The translations under genes were made by a program, and so were the position numbers. DNA of 10,270 nucleotides, from positions 1 to 10,270 of the forward strand of contig JAICHN010000159.1 in the NCBI GenBank assembly GCA_025924845.1. The letters are read 5' to 3'. This stretch comes from Chloroflexota bacterium. GTDB taxonomy: Bacteria; Chloroflexota; UBA5177; JANWHV01. Position 1 is the first letter of the stretch, and each line of letters starts with the position of its first letter. The notes under the pieces are model-generated. The model worked only from the letters and a program-made list of their open reading frames with translations, did no database searches and was not told the DNA's origin. Shown in pieces: positions 1 to 7,037 of the stretch.

Positions 1-100
1 ACCCGGCAGCATCCGCGCCCATCTCACTTCCCTTTGGTGTTTTCGCCCCATGGGGCGAAAACACCAAAGGGAAGTGAGATGGGCGCGGATGCTGCCGGGT
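1..100. repeat. Perfect 100-bp palindrome, 50-bp arms, no spacer
   Basis: Bases 1-50 are the exact reverse complement of bases 51-100, with the dyad centre between 50 and 51 (GCCCCA/TGGGGC). No mismatch or loop base was found when I compared the arms. It lies downstream of the stop of the leftward TauE/SafE gene, 38 bases away. Perfect spacer-less palindromes of this length are generally unstable during replication, and this one begins at the first base of the window. An assembly or amplification fold-back at a contig end is therefore as likely as a real element. It has no T-run that would make it an ordinary terminator. Confidence 0.95.
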
Positions 101-138
101 GTCTCCCGGTAAACAGCGCGATGGACCTTGACGAAAAG

Positions 139-927
139 TTACACGGCTCGAATGAAGAAATAGATGGTCATCAGGATCGCCACCACGAGCACGATGCGGC
201 GGACCAAGCCCGGTTCCAATCGACGTGCGTAGGCGGCGCCGGCATAGCCGCCTATGATCCCTCCCACCAACATGACAATGGCCTGGGGCCACTCCACCGC
301 TCCCGCGATGATGAAGGTGACCACGGCTACACCATTGATGCAGCTTGCGAGCACCGTCTTGAGGGCATTCATCACATGGATGTTTTCCATCCCCATCAGG
401 CCGAACGCGGCCAGCATCAGAATGCCGATCCCGCCCCCAAAATAGCCGCCGTACACCGCGATCACCGTTTGTCCGACGCACATGCCCACCACGCCGCGCA
501 TCGAGCGGTTCGGACTTTCATCGGATGAGGGGATGCCGGCAGCATTTCGCTGCTTCATCCAGGCCGTAAGCGACGGGCCAAAGGCGAACAGCAGCGTTGC
601 TCCGAGCAGCAGAAGAGGAATCAGCCGCGAGAAGGTCGAGGATGATGTGTGCAGCAACAAGATCGCGCCAAGCCAACCGCCGAGCAGGCTGATGATCCCC
701 AGCGTGCCCAGGTAGGGCACCGTACGAAGTTCGCGCCTGTAGGCGCCCACGCTGGCCAGCGTTCCCGGCCAGAGCGCCACGGTAGAGGTGGCGTTGGCGT
801 TGATCACCCGTACACCGGTCACTACCAGGGCGGGAAAGGTGATAAAGCTCCCCCCACCGGCCACCGAGTTCTGTGCGCCGGCCCATAACGCGGCCGCGAA
901 CAGCAAAGCCCCTTGCGCGATTGTCAC
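139..927 (-). CDS. TauE/SafE family membrane permease (sulfite exporter family)
   Basis: This 262-residue integral membrane protein belongs to the TauE/SafE (formerly DUF81) family, whose characterised members export sulfite, sulfoacetate or related organic anions across the cytoplasmic membrane. The family's internal two-fold repeat is visible. The first half carries NSVAGGGSFITFP (residues 20-32), and the second half carries GGYFGGGIGI (160-169) followed by NALKT (187-191). Hydrophobic segments run through nearly the whole chain, with one polar cytoplasmic-type loop at about 124-145. The start is a GTG at 925-927, preceded on the minus strand by AAGAAAGGAACC, a good ribosome binding site. 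The length is normal for the family. It lies 16 bases downstream of the SDR gene, so the two are probably co-transcribed. The substrate cannot be read from the sequence; sulfite export is only a family-level guess. Confidence 0.9.
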   Translation of the reverse strand: MTIAQGALLFAAALWAGAQNSVAGGGSFITFPALVVTGVRVINANATSTVALWPGTLASVGAYRRELRTVPYLGTLGIISLLGGWLGAILLLHTSSSTFSRLIPLLLLGATLLFAFGPSLTAWMKQRNAAGIPSSDESPNRSMRGVVGMCVGQTVIAVYGGYFGGGIGILMLAAFGLMGMENIHVMNALKTVLASCINGVAVVTFIIAGAVEWPQAIVMLVGGIIGGYAGAAYARRLEPGLVRRIVLVVAILMTIYFFIRAV

Positions 928-943
928 GCGGTTCCTTTCTTGC

Positions 944-1714
944 TCAGAATAGGCCGCTGGTCAAGCCGCCGTCTACTTGCAGGGTAACACCGGTGATATA
1001 GCCGGCCTGCTCGCTACATAAATAGGTAATGGCATTCCCCATATCGAGCGGCTCACCGACCCTGCCCAGGGGAACGCCCGCCGCCGCGTTTGCTCTCGTA
1101 GCGGCTTCGTCACCACCGTAGAGGCTGGTCAGGCGGTCGGTAAGAATGCGTCCGGTCGCCACCGTATTCACGGTGATCCCGTCCGGCGCCAACTCGGTAG
1201 CCAGCGTTTTGCTCAGCCCGGTTACGGCGGCCCGTAGCGAGTTGGAGAGCACCAGGTTGGCGATGGGTTGCTTTACCGAGGTCGAGGTCACGGTGATTAT
1301 TCGTCCCCAGTGCTTTTGGCGCATGTACGGGATGGCGAGACGGCTCAGGCGCACCACGCTGAGCACCAGGCCCTCGAAGGCAGCCTGCCAGGCCGCGTCG
1401 TCCAGTTGCTCGAACTTCCCGGCCGGGGGTCCGCCCGTATTGTTGATCAGGATATCTATGCCGCCGTAGCGCGCCGCGGCTTCCTCCACCAGACGGTGTA
1501 TAGCGTCGCCATCGCTCAGGTTGGTGGGGACGGCCAGCACCTCCGTCCCTGTTTGAGCGCGTAAATCCGCCGCGGTCGCCTCCAGCGTGGCCGCGTCACG
1601 CGAGCAGATCGCCAGTCGCACCCCTTCACGGGCCAGGGCGAGCGCGGCGGCGCGGCCGATGCCTTTCCCGGCGCCGCACACCATGGCCGTCTTGCCACGA
1701 ATACCGAGATCCAT
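944..1714 (-). CDS. SDR-family oxidoreductase-like protein with altered catalytic residues
   Basis: A 256-residue Rossmann-fold protein of the short-chain dehydrogenase/reductase superfamily, closest in appearance to the FabG-like group. The cofactor motif is GAGKGIG (residues 14-20), the NNAG motif appears as NNTGG (91-95), and the C-terminal VDGG is at 247-250. The Ser-rich strand TSTS (143-146) keeps a catalytic-type serine, but the canonical YxxxK is replaced by SNSLR, putting Ser157 and Arg161 where Tyr and Lys are expected. A known SDR-like branch annotated as 3-oxoacyl-ACP reductase-like shows this kind of deviation, so the reaction should not be assumed. I chose the ATG at 1714 because AAGGGAG lies 7 bases upstream. 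The ATG at 1720 is only 1 base from that site, and the frame stays open to 1783. It is the first gene of a probable two-gene unit with the TauE/SafE permease. Confidence 0.88.
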   Translation of the reverse strand: MDLGIRGKTAMVCGAGKGIGRAAALALAREGVRLAICSRDAATLEATAADLRAQTGTEVLAVPTNLSDGDAIHRLVEEAAARYGGIDILINNTGGPPAGKFEQLDDAAWQAAFEGLVLSVVRLSRLAIPYMRQKHWGRIITVTSTSVKQPIANLVLSNSLRAAVTGLSKTLATELAPDGITVNTVATGRILTDRLTSLYGGDEAATRANAAAGVPLGRVGEPLDMGNAITYLCSEQAGYITGVTLQVDGGLTSGLF

Positions 1715-1741
1715 AATCATGCTCCCTTCGGACCATCTTTT

Positions 1742-1754
1742 CTCCCCTGGGGAG
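1742..1754. promoter_or_regulatory. 13-bp palindrome in the divergent promoter region, possible operator
   Basis: CTCCCCTGGGGAG is a perfect 6+1+6 palindrome about 30 bases upstream of the SDR start. It lies beside the proposed minus-strand -10 element and would fall near the transcription start. A repressor operator is a reasonable inference, but no regulator gene is adjacent and a 13-bp palindrome can arise by chance. Confidence 0.3.
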
Positions 1755-1783
1755 CATAGGTCATCAGAGGTTCGCTCGTCCAA
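1753..1783 (-). promoter_or_regulatory. Possible promoter for the SDR-permease unit
   Basis: On the minus strand, TTGGAC (1778-1783) resembles a -35 box and TATGCT (1753-1758) resembles a -10 box, with a spacer of 19 bases, slightly longer than ideal. Transcription would begin near 1746, leaving a leader of about 30 bases before the ATG at 1714. This is a match by eye only. Confidence 0.3.
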
Positions 1784-1800
1784 TATGGCGGCCTTTTGGC

Positions 1801-1806
1801 TATACT
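1801..1806 (+). promoter_or_regulatory. Possible -10 element for the carboxypeptidase gene
   Basis: TATACT lies in an AT-rich patch (TTTTGGCTATACTTTTAG) in otherwise GC-rich sequence, on the plus-strand side of the divergent region. It would give a leader of about 140 bases before the ATG at 1954. I cannot point to a good -35 box at the right distance. Confidence 0.3.
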
Positions 1807-1940
1807 TTTAGAAGATTTACCTGTGTGCCTCACACCGCGCCATGCCCGGAATCGCTCCTGGCGCACTACCGCGGGCAGAAGTCGGGCATATGGTTCGAGC
1901 GATCCTTGAGAGGCGCGTGCCGCCCCTTCCTACTTCATCC

Positions 1941-1950
1941 AGGAGGAAAG
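1941..1950 (+). promoter_or_regulatory. Strong ribosome binding site that decides the carboxypeptidase start
   Basis: AGGAGGAAAG sits 3 bases before the ATG at 1954 (the AGGAGG core is 7 bases away). It is the best Shine-Dalgarno match in the window. It excludes the GTG at 1825, which would add 43 residues unlike the family's N-terminus. Confidence 0.85.
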
Positions 1951-1953
1951 CTA

Positions 1954-3465
1954 ATGTCCGGAAGCAACGACGCCCCGGCCCAACTAAAGGCTGTGTTCGC
2001 CGAGATTACGTCGCTCCAGAATGCCGCCTCCGTGCTCAATTGGGATCAGAACACCTATATGCCGCCCGGTGGCGCGGCGGGACGGGCCGAGGATCTCGCC
2101 GTTCTGTCCAAGTTGGCCCACGAACGACTGACCAGCCGGCAGACGGGCGACCTGCTCAAGCGTGCCCAGGACGCGGTCGCCGGCCTCGATCCGGACAGTG
2201 ACGATGCGCGTCTGGTCCAGATCGCCCAGCGCGACTACGATCGCGCCGTGAAGTTGCCCGAGGCGCTGGTAACCGAGTTTGCCCGAACCTCCGTCCTGGC
2301 CGAAAGTGTCTGGCGCGAGGCGCGCCTGCGCAACGATTACCCGGCCTTCGCGCCCTGGGTCGAGAAGCTGGTTCAACTCAATCGGGAGATGTGCGAGCAT
2401 ATCGGGTACCCGGACCAGCCTTTCGATGCGCTGGTCGATATGTCGGAGCCCGGCATGACCACGGCCGAGGTGAAGGGGATCTTTGACGACCTGCGCCTAC
2501 ATCTGGTGGAACTGGTGCGGCGGATCGCCCCGAAGGTAGACGTCGTGGACGCCGGCCCGCTCCATCGGCACTTTGACGAGGTGATGCAGGAGCGCTTGGG
2601 GCGCGAGGTAGTGGCCCGCTTCGGGTATGACTTCACCAGGGGCCGGCTCGACCGCACCACGCACCCGTTCGAGACAGCGTTCAATCGCGACGATGTGCGC
2701 ATCACCACTCGCTACGATACCCGGTTCTTGCCTATGTCCCTGATGGGCACCATGCACGAAGCCGGGCACGGTATGTACGAACAGGGCATCTCCCCGACCC
2801 TGGACCGTACCCCGTTAACAGGCGGCGTCTCCGCCGGTATGCACGAGAGTCAGTCGCGCCTCTGGGAGAACCTGGTCGGGAGGAGCCGCCCGTTCTGGCA
2901 ATTCTTCTATCCCACCTTACAGGCCGCGTTTCCCAGCGTGCTCGATGATGTCAATCTCGATGCGTTTTATCGAGCGATCAATAAAGTAGAGCCTTCGCTG
3001 ATTCGCGTGGAGGCGGACGAAGTAACCTATGGCTTGCACATCATGTTCCGGTTCGAACTGGAGATTGCCCTTCTGGAGGGGAACCTGAACGCAAAGGATG
3101 CGCCGGCCGCCTGGAACGAGAAGGTCCGCGACTACCTGGGGATCACGCCGCCCGACGATACGAACGGCATCTTGCAGGACATTCATTGGACGAGCGGCCT
3201 GGGCGGTTTCCAGGGTTATCAACTCGGCAACATCATCGCCGCCCAGTTGTGGGAAAGTATCGTCAAGGCCCAGCCGGACCTCTCGGATCGCATTGCGCGG
3301 GGCGAATTCTCCACGTTACTCGGCTGGCTCAATACCAATATTCACCGGCACGGGCGTAAGTTCGACCCGGGCGACCTGGTGGTCCGGGCCACGGGCGCCC
3401 CGCTCAGCGCCGAGCCTTATCTACGCTACCTGCGCGGCAAGTTTGGCGAGATTTATGGGTTGTAG
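1954..3465 (+). CDS. Carboxypeptidase Taq, M32 family zinc metallopeptidase
   Basis: A 503-residue cytoplasmic metallocarboxypeptidase of family M32 that removes C-terminal amino acids from peptides with broad specificity, generally thought to act in peptide turnover. All family motifs are visible in order: HPF (residues 237-239), DVRIT for DXRXT (247-251), the zinc site HEAGH (268-272), HESQ (297-300), IRVEAD (350-355) and GILQDIHW for GXXQDXHW (405-412). The zinc ligands should be His268, His272 and Glu298, with Glu269 as the general base. Length matches the family, which is usually about 500 residues. There is no signal peptide. The start is fixed by AGGAGG at 1941-1946. It opens the rightward series, and the next gene starts 36 bases after its stop, so the two are probably on one transcript. 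No key residue is missing. Confidence 0.96.
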   Translation: MSGSNDAPAQLKAVFAEITSLQNAASVLNWDQNTYMPPGGAAGRAEDLAVLSKLAHERLTSRQTGDLLKRAQDAVAGLDPDSDDARLVQIAQRDYDRAVKLPEALVTEFARTSVLAESVWREARLRNDYPAFAPWVEKLVQLNREMCEHIGYPDQPFDALVDMSEPGMTTAEVKGIFDDLRLHLVELVRRIAPKVDVVDAGPLHRHFDEVMQERLGREVVARFGYDFTRGRLDRTTHPFETAFNRDDVRITTRYDTRFLPMSLMGTMHEAGHGMYEQGISPTLDRTPLTGGVSAGMHESQSRLWENLVGRSRPFWQFFYPTLQAAFPSVLDDVNLDAFYRAINKVEPSLIRVEADEVTYGLHIMFRFELEIALLEGNLNAKDAPAAWNEKVRDYLGITPPDDTNGILQDIHWTSGLGGFQGYQLGNIIAAQLWESIVKAQPDLSDRIARGEFSTLLGWLNTNIHRHGRKFDPGDLVVRATGAPLSAEPYLRYLRGKFGEIYGL

Positions 3466-3501
3466 AGTGTCCGGTGACGAACGACTCACGCGAGGGACGC
3501 C

Positions 3502-4914
3502 ATGACGGGTACGACCGACCTGTCCCTCGAATCGATGCGGGGCAAGCAGCTGCGCACGGCACGGCGGAGGGCCATGGCGGTAACCCTCCTTCGCGGGGTA
3601 CTGGAGGATGCGGTGGGAGAGGCTATGCTTGCCCTCCTCGATTGCCTGGATCCGAGGACCGCCACCGAGGGGACAGCCGCCCCGCCCAGAGGCAGCGTGG
3701 TGGCGCGCGCCTACGCCCGCGTGTTTACGCTGCTGGCGGAGGAGGGCGCCCCAACCGTCGATGCCGCCGATGCCTGGCAATCGCATCTCGTCTGGCACGT
3801 GATCGATGGGGAGAATCCTTTCAGTGAGGCGGCGGCCCGCTTTGGGGCGACCGGCGCCGCGCGATCGCTTCTGGATCAGGCTCGGCGGGACCTTCGGGGG
3901 CTGCAGTGGCTCTATTCCCTGAGCGCCGATACGATCCGCGAGGCCGCGTCGTCGCTGCTTGGCGAGGAATTGATTGAAGCTCTGGCCCCCTGGCACGCCC
4001 TCGCCCCGCCCGCCGTGGGTGATGACCCACGCACCATCCTGGCCCGCCGACTCAGCACGGCGCTCGATTGGGGCGCCATGGCGGACGAACTGGCCGCGCA
4101 CTGGCATACGCACGGGCTGGGCCTGTTCGGCAGAGTCTACGCCGCCCGCTGGGCGACGGGCGAGCATGGCGGGCTGCGTGCTATAACCCGGCTGGATCCA
4201 ACACGCCTCGCCGATTTGATCGCTTACGACCACGAGCGCGAGCCGTTGCTGCGCAACACCGAGCGTTTCGTGAGCGGGCTGCCCGCGCACCATGTCCTGC
4301 TGTACGGCGAACGGGGGACGGGGAAGTCCTCCACCGTCAAGGCGCTCGTTCACTCCTACGGCGACCGGGGCCTGCGCCTGGTCGAGTTAGCGCGCGACGA
4401 TCTGGGGGAACTGAGTCGAGTACTGGCGGCGCTCCGTGATCTGCCCCAACGGTTTGTCTTGTTCGTGGACGATCTCTCCTTCGAGGAGCACGAGGTCCAA
4501 TACAAGGCGCTCAAGGCAGCGTTGGAAGGAACCCTGGAAGCGTGGCCGACCAACGTGGTGCTCTACGTCACCACCAACCGCCGTCATCTGGTCAAGGAGC
4601 GCTTCAGCGATCGCGACGCGGAGCGGAACGGCGAAGTACATCCGCGCGATACTATGGAGGAGAAGCTTTCCCTGGCCGATCGGTTTGGCCTGCTCGTCAC
4701 CTTCCCTTCGCCCGATCAGGAGCGCTATGTGCGGGTCGCCATCGGTCTGGCCCGTGCGCACTACATCGCGCTGCCCGAGCCGGAGCTGCGCCGTCGCGCC
4801 ATTCAATGGGCGTTATGGCACAACGGGCGTTCCTGCCGAACGGCCCGCCAGTTCGTCGACGAACTGATCGCCGAACAGGGAACGGCCACGCAATCCGGCT
4901 CCCGAAGCACATAG
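3502..4914 (+). CDS. DUF815-type AAA+ ATP-binding protein
   Basis: A 470-residue predicted cytoplasmic P-loop ATPase. The C-terminal half matches the DUF815 family: Walker A GERGTGKSS (residues 269-277), Walker B FVLFVDDLSF (318-327, Asp323/Asp324), a sensor-1-like TTNRR (357-361, Asn359) and an LADRFGL segment with Arg394 that could be an arginine finger. A helical lid region with RTARQFVDEL (446-455) follows. The first 250 residues are mostly helical with no motif I recognise. The family's biochemical function is not established; remodelling or loading of a partner protein is a generic AAA+ inference. GAGGGA lies 5 bases upstream of the ATG. It follows the carboxypeptidase gene by 36 bases and is separated from the ABC-F gene by 149 bases. 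Confidence 0.9.
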   Translation: MTGTTDLSLESMRGKQLRTARRRAMAVTLLRGVLEDAVGEAMLALLDCLDPRTATEGTAAPPRGSVVARAYARVFTLLAEEGAPTVDAADAWQSHLVWHVIDGENPFSEAAARFGATGAARSLLDQARRDLRGLQWLYSLSADTIREAASSLLGEELIEALAPWHALAPPAVGDDPRTILARRLSTALDWGAMADELAAHWHTHGLGLFGRVYAARWATGEHGGLRAITRLDPTRLADLIAYDHEREPLLRNTERFVSGLPAHHVLLYGERGTGKSSTVKALVHSYGDRGLRLVELARDDLGELSRVLAALRDLPQRFVLFVDDLSFEEHEVQYKALKAALEGTLEAWPTNVVLYVTTNRRHLVKERFSDRDAERNGEVHPRDTMEEKLSLADRFGLLVTFPSPDQERYVRVAIGLARAHYIALPEPELRRRAIQWALWHNGRSCRTARQFVDELIAEQGTATQSGSRST

Positions 4915-4922
4915 GCAAGCCT

Positions 4923-4976
4923 CCGGCTAAAGCCGCATGGTAGGAACGACGAGCCGGCTAAAGCCCCATGTAGAAC
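4923..4976. repeat. Short direct repeat pair with GGCTAAAGCC core
   Basis: Two copies start 31 bases apart, at 4923 and 4954. They share CCGGCTAAAGCC, then G or C, then CATG (16 of 17 bases identical), and the similarity continues weakly as GGTAGGAAC versus GTAGAAC. Each core GGCTAAAGCC is itself a small inverted repeat that could form GGC-TAAA-GCC stem-loops. The pair begins just after the DUF815 gene stop. The look is that of a dispersed intergenic repeat family; other copies would lie outside this window. Confidence 0.7.
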
Positions 4977-4982
4977 ACTTTA

Positions 4983-5011
4983 TAGACGGCATAGTCCCGG
5001 GCAGGCATACT
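4983..5011 (+). promoter_or_regulatory. Possible promoter for the ABC-F gene
   Basis: TAGACG (4983-4988) and CATACT (5006-5011) each match four of six consensus bases of the -35 and -10 boxes, with an ideal 17-base spacer. Transcription would start near 5018, giving a 45-base leader. The 149-base gap, large for this gene series, makes an internal promoter plausible. I see no attenuator or leader peptide. Confidence 0.35.
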
Positions 5012-5063
5012 CCTTTAGGGAATAGAGCATAAAGGCCGATAGGGCGGGGCGCGGGAACAGAGT

Positions 5064-7037
5064 ATGGCAGTGCTGACCCTGACCGGGGTGACCAAAAACT
5101 ATGCCGGACACGATGTGTTGCGCGGCGTGGATCTGCAAATCGATCCGCGCGAGCGGGTCGCCATCGTGGGCGCCAATGGAGCGGGAAAGTCCACGCTCCT
5201 CCGCCTGATTGCGGGCAGGGAGTCGCCCGATAGCGGCACCGTGCAGCGGGAGCGGCGGCTCCGCATCGGCTACCTGGCCCAGGAAGCCACGTTTCATAGC
5301 AAAAGTACGCTGCGCGAAGGACTGCTGGAGGCATTCGCCGGCTTGCGCCGACAGCAGCAGCGTCTGCGCGAACTGGAGGCGGAACTCGCCGAGGCGGGCA
5401 CCAATCCCGCTGCCTGGAGCGCCGAGATCCTCGAGCAATATACCAGCGTCATGGAGCGATTCGAGCACCAGGGTGGGTATGGCTATGAGCAGCGCGTGGA
5501 ACAGGTGTTGAGCGGCCTGGGCTTCGAGCGCGAACGCTGGGATCGCCCGGCCCGTGAGCTGTCCGGCGGCCAGCGCACTCGCGCCCACCTGGGTCGCTTG
5601 CTGTTGGAGGAGCCGGACGTCTTGTTGCTCGACGAGCCGACCAATCACCTGGATCTCGCCACCACCGAGTGGCTGGAGACCTTTCTCGGCGCCTGGCCCC
5701 AGGTGCTGGTCGTGGTCTCGCACGACCGCTATTTTCTGGATCGGGTAACGCGGCGCACCGTCGAACTGGTGGATGGGCAGGCGGAGAGCTATCCCGCTCC
5801 CTACACGCGCTATGTAGTGCTCCGCGCCGAGCGCTACGCGCGGCGGCACAAGGAGTTCGTGGCGCAACAGGAAGACATAGCCAGGACGGAGGAGTTCATC
5901 CGTCGCTACGGAGCCGGACAGCGGGCACGCGAGGCACGAGGACGGCAGACCCGCCTTGATCGGGTGGAGCGGCTCGCCGACGCTCCCAAGGATGAGCAAC
6001 TGCGCCCCCAACTGGCGGCGGCCTCGGCCAGTGGACAGGTGGTGCTGGTAACCACGCGGCTAAGAATCGGCTTTAAGGACCATCAACTGCTGCGCCTTCC
6101 CAACCTGCAGTTGCGGCGCGGTGCCCGCGTGGCCCTGCTCGGGCCTAATGGATCGGGCAAATCCACGCTCTTACGCACTCTGGTCGGCGAACTACCGCCC
6201 TTGGGCGGCGCCTTCGAGTGGGGCCATAACGTGCAACTCGGCTATTACGCTCAGGCGCACGAGGGTCTGAATCTTCGCCATACCGTGCTGGAGGAGATCC
6301 TCGATGCCCGACCGATGGAGGAAGGAGAAGCGCGGACTATGCTGGCCCGCTACCTGTTCACGGCCGAGGAGGTGTTCAAGCGGGTGGGCGATTTGAGCGG
6401 CGGGGAGCGGAGCCGCGTGGCCCTGGCCAAGCTTACCTTGCAGCCCGCTAACTTGCTGCTGCTCGATGAACCGACCAATCACCTGGATATCAATGCTCGA
6501 CAGGTGCTGGAAACGGTGTTGCACGACTACCCCGGCACCCTGATCATGGTGTCGCACGACCGCTATTTCATCACCGCCGTGGCCGATACGATCTGGGCCG
6601 TGGAGGATGGCGTGGTGCGCGTCTACGCGGGTGGCTATGACGACTATCTCAAGCTGCATGAGCAGCATAGGTACCAACCCGAAGAGGTGGAACCGGCCGT
6701 CGTCGAGCCTGCTTCGGCTCGGCGCAAGCCGCGTGGGCGGCCCATCAAGGCCGCGGCGCCGGCGAGAGCCGCGCCCACGGAGCACTGGGAGGAGCCGATC
6801 GCCGGCCTGGTGGAGCGCGTGGCGACGCTGGAACGCAAGGTGCGGGCGGCTACCGATAGCCTGACCTATGTGGGCGCGCGCGATGTAAGCACCCTCCTCG
6901 ACCTGGCGCGGGCGCGCCAGAGCCTCGACGCCGATTTGCACGGCGCCACGGAGGCGCTGCTGTCGGCATTCCGCGAGGAATTGCGGCGCAATCCGCTGCA
7001 TGAGGGGGATCAGGTTCGGTCCCTCAATGGCGGATAG
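5064..7037 (+). CDS. ABC-F family tandem ATPase (translation-associated)
   Basis: A 657-residue soluble protein with two ABC ATPase domains and no membrane segments, the ABC-F arrangement. Members bind the ribosomal E site and act in translation or antibiotic protection. Domain 1 has Walker A GANGAGKST (36-44), signature LSGGQ (166-170), Walker B with DEPTNHLD (190-197) and SHDRYF (219-224). The interdomain linker, about 246-325, is charged and helical. Domain 2 has GPNGSGKST (360-368), LSGGE (444-448), DEPTNHLD (468-475) and SHDRYF (497-502). Both ATP sites look intact. A Pro/Ala/Arg-rich stretch (538-575) with KPRGRPIK (555-562) joins a C-terminal helical, probably coiled-coil domain (578-640), as in Uup-like members. 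The ATG at 5064 has only a weak upstream GGGAACAG. Its last 11 bases overlap the next gene. I cannot assign a specific subfamily or a resistance role. Confidence 0.94.
   Translation: MAVLTLTGVTKNYAGHDVLRGVDLQIDPRERVAIVGANGAGKSTLLRLIAGRESPDSGTVQRERRLRIGYLAQEATFHSKSTLREGLLEAFAGLRRQQQRLRELEAELAEAGTNPAAWSAEILEQYTSVMERFEHQGGYGYEQRVEQVLSGLGFERERWDRPARELSGGQRTRAHLGRLLLEEPDVLLLDEPTNHLDLATTEWLETFLGAWPQVLVVVSHDRYFLDRVTRRTVELVDGQAESYPAPYTRYVVLRAERYARRHKEFVAQQEDIARTEEFIRRYGAGQRAREARGRQTRLDRVERLADAPKDEQLRPQLAAASASGQVVLVTTRLRIGFKDHQLLRLPNLQLRRGARVALLGPNGSGKSTLLRTLVGELPPLGGAFEWGHNVQLGYYAQAHEGLNLRHTVLEEILDARPMEEGEARTMLARYLFTAEEVFKRVGDLSGGERSRVALAKLTLQPANLLLLDEPTNHLDINARQVLETVLHDYPGTLIMVSHDRYFITAVADTIWAVEDGVVRVYAGGYDDYLKLHEQHRYQPEEVEPAVVEPASARRKPRGRPIKAAAPARAAPTEHWEEPIAGLVERVATLERKVRAATDSLTYVGARDVSTLLDLARARQSLDADLHGATEALLSAFREELRRNPLHEGDQVRSLNGG

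Noticed and set aside
95..109. CCGGG-TGTCT-CCCGG hairpin as a terminator for the permease gene
   Set aside because: The stem is only 5 bp, no T-run follows on the minus strand, and half of it belongs to the large palindrome.
34..528. Plus-strand open frame running from the palindrome into the permease gene
   Set aside because: It is antisense to the TauE/SafE gene, is His-rich with no domain pattern, and starts inside the palindrome.
3421..4353. Long minus-strand open frame of 310 codons
   Set aside because: It is antisense to the DUF815 gene, with Gly/Arg/Gln-rich low-information translation and no ribosome binding site; high GC opens such frames by chance.
4923..4976. CRISPR-like repeat
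   Set aside because: There are only two short units with a gap too short for a spacer, and no cas genes are present.
4980..6011. Long minus-strand open frame of 343 codons
   Set aside because: It mirrors the first ATPase domain of the ABC-F gene, which has unmistakable motifs on the plus strand.
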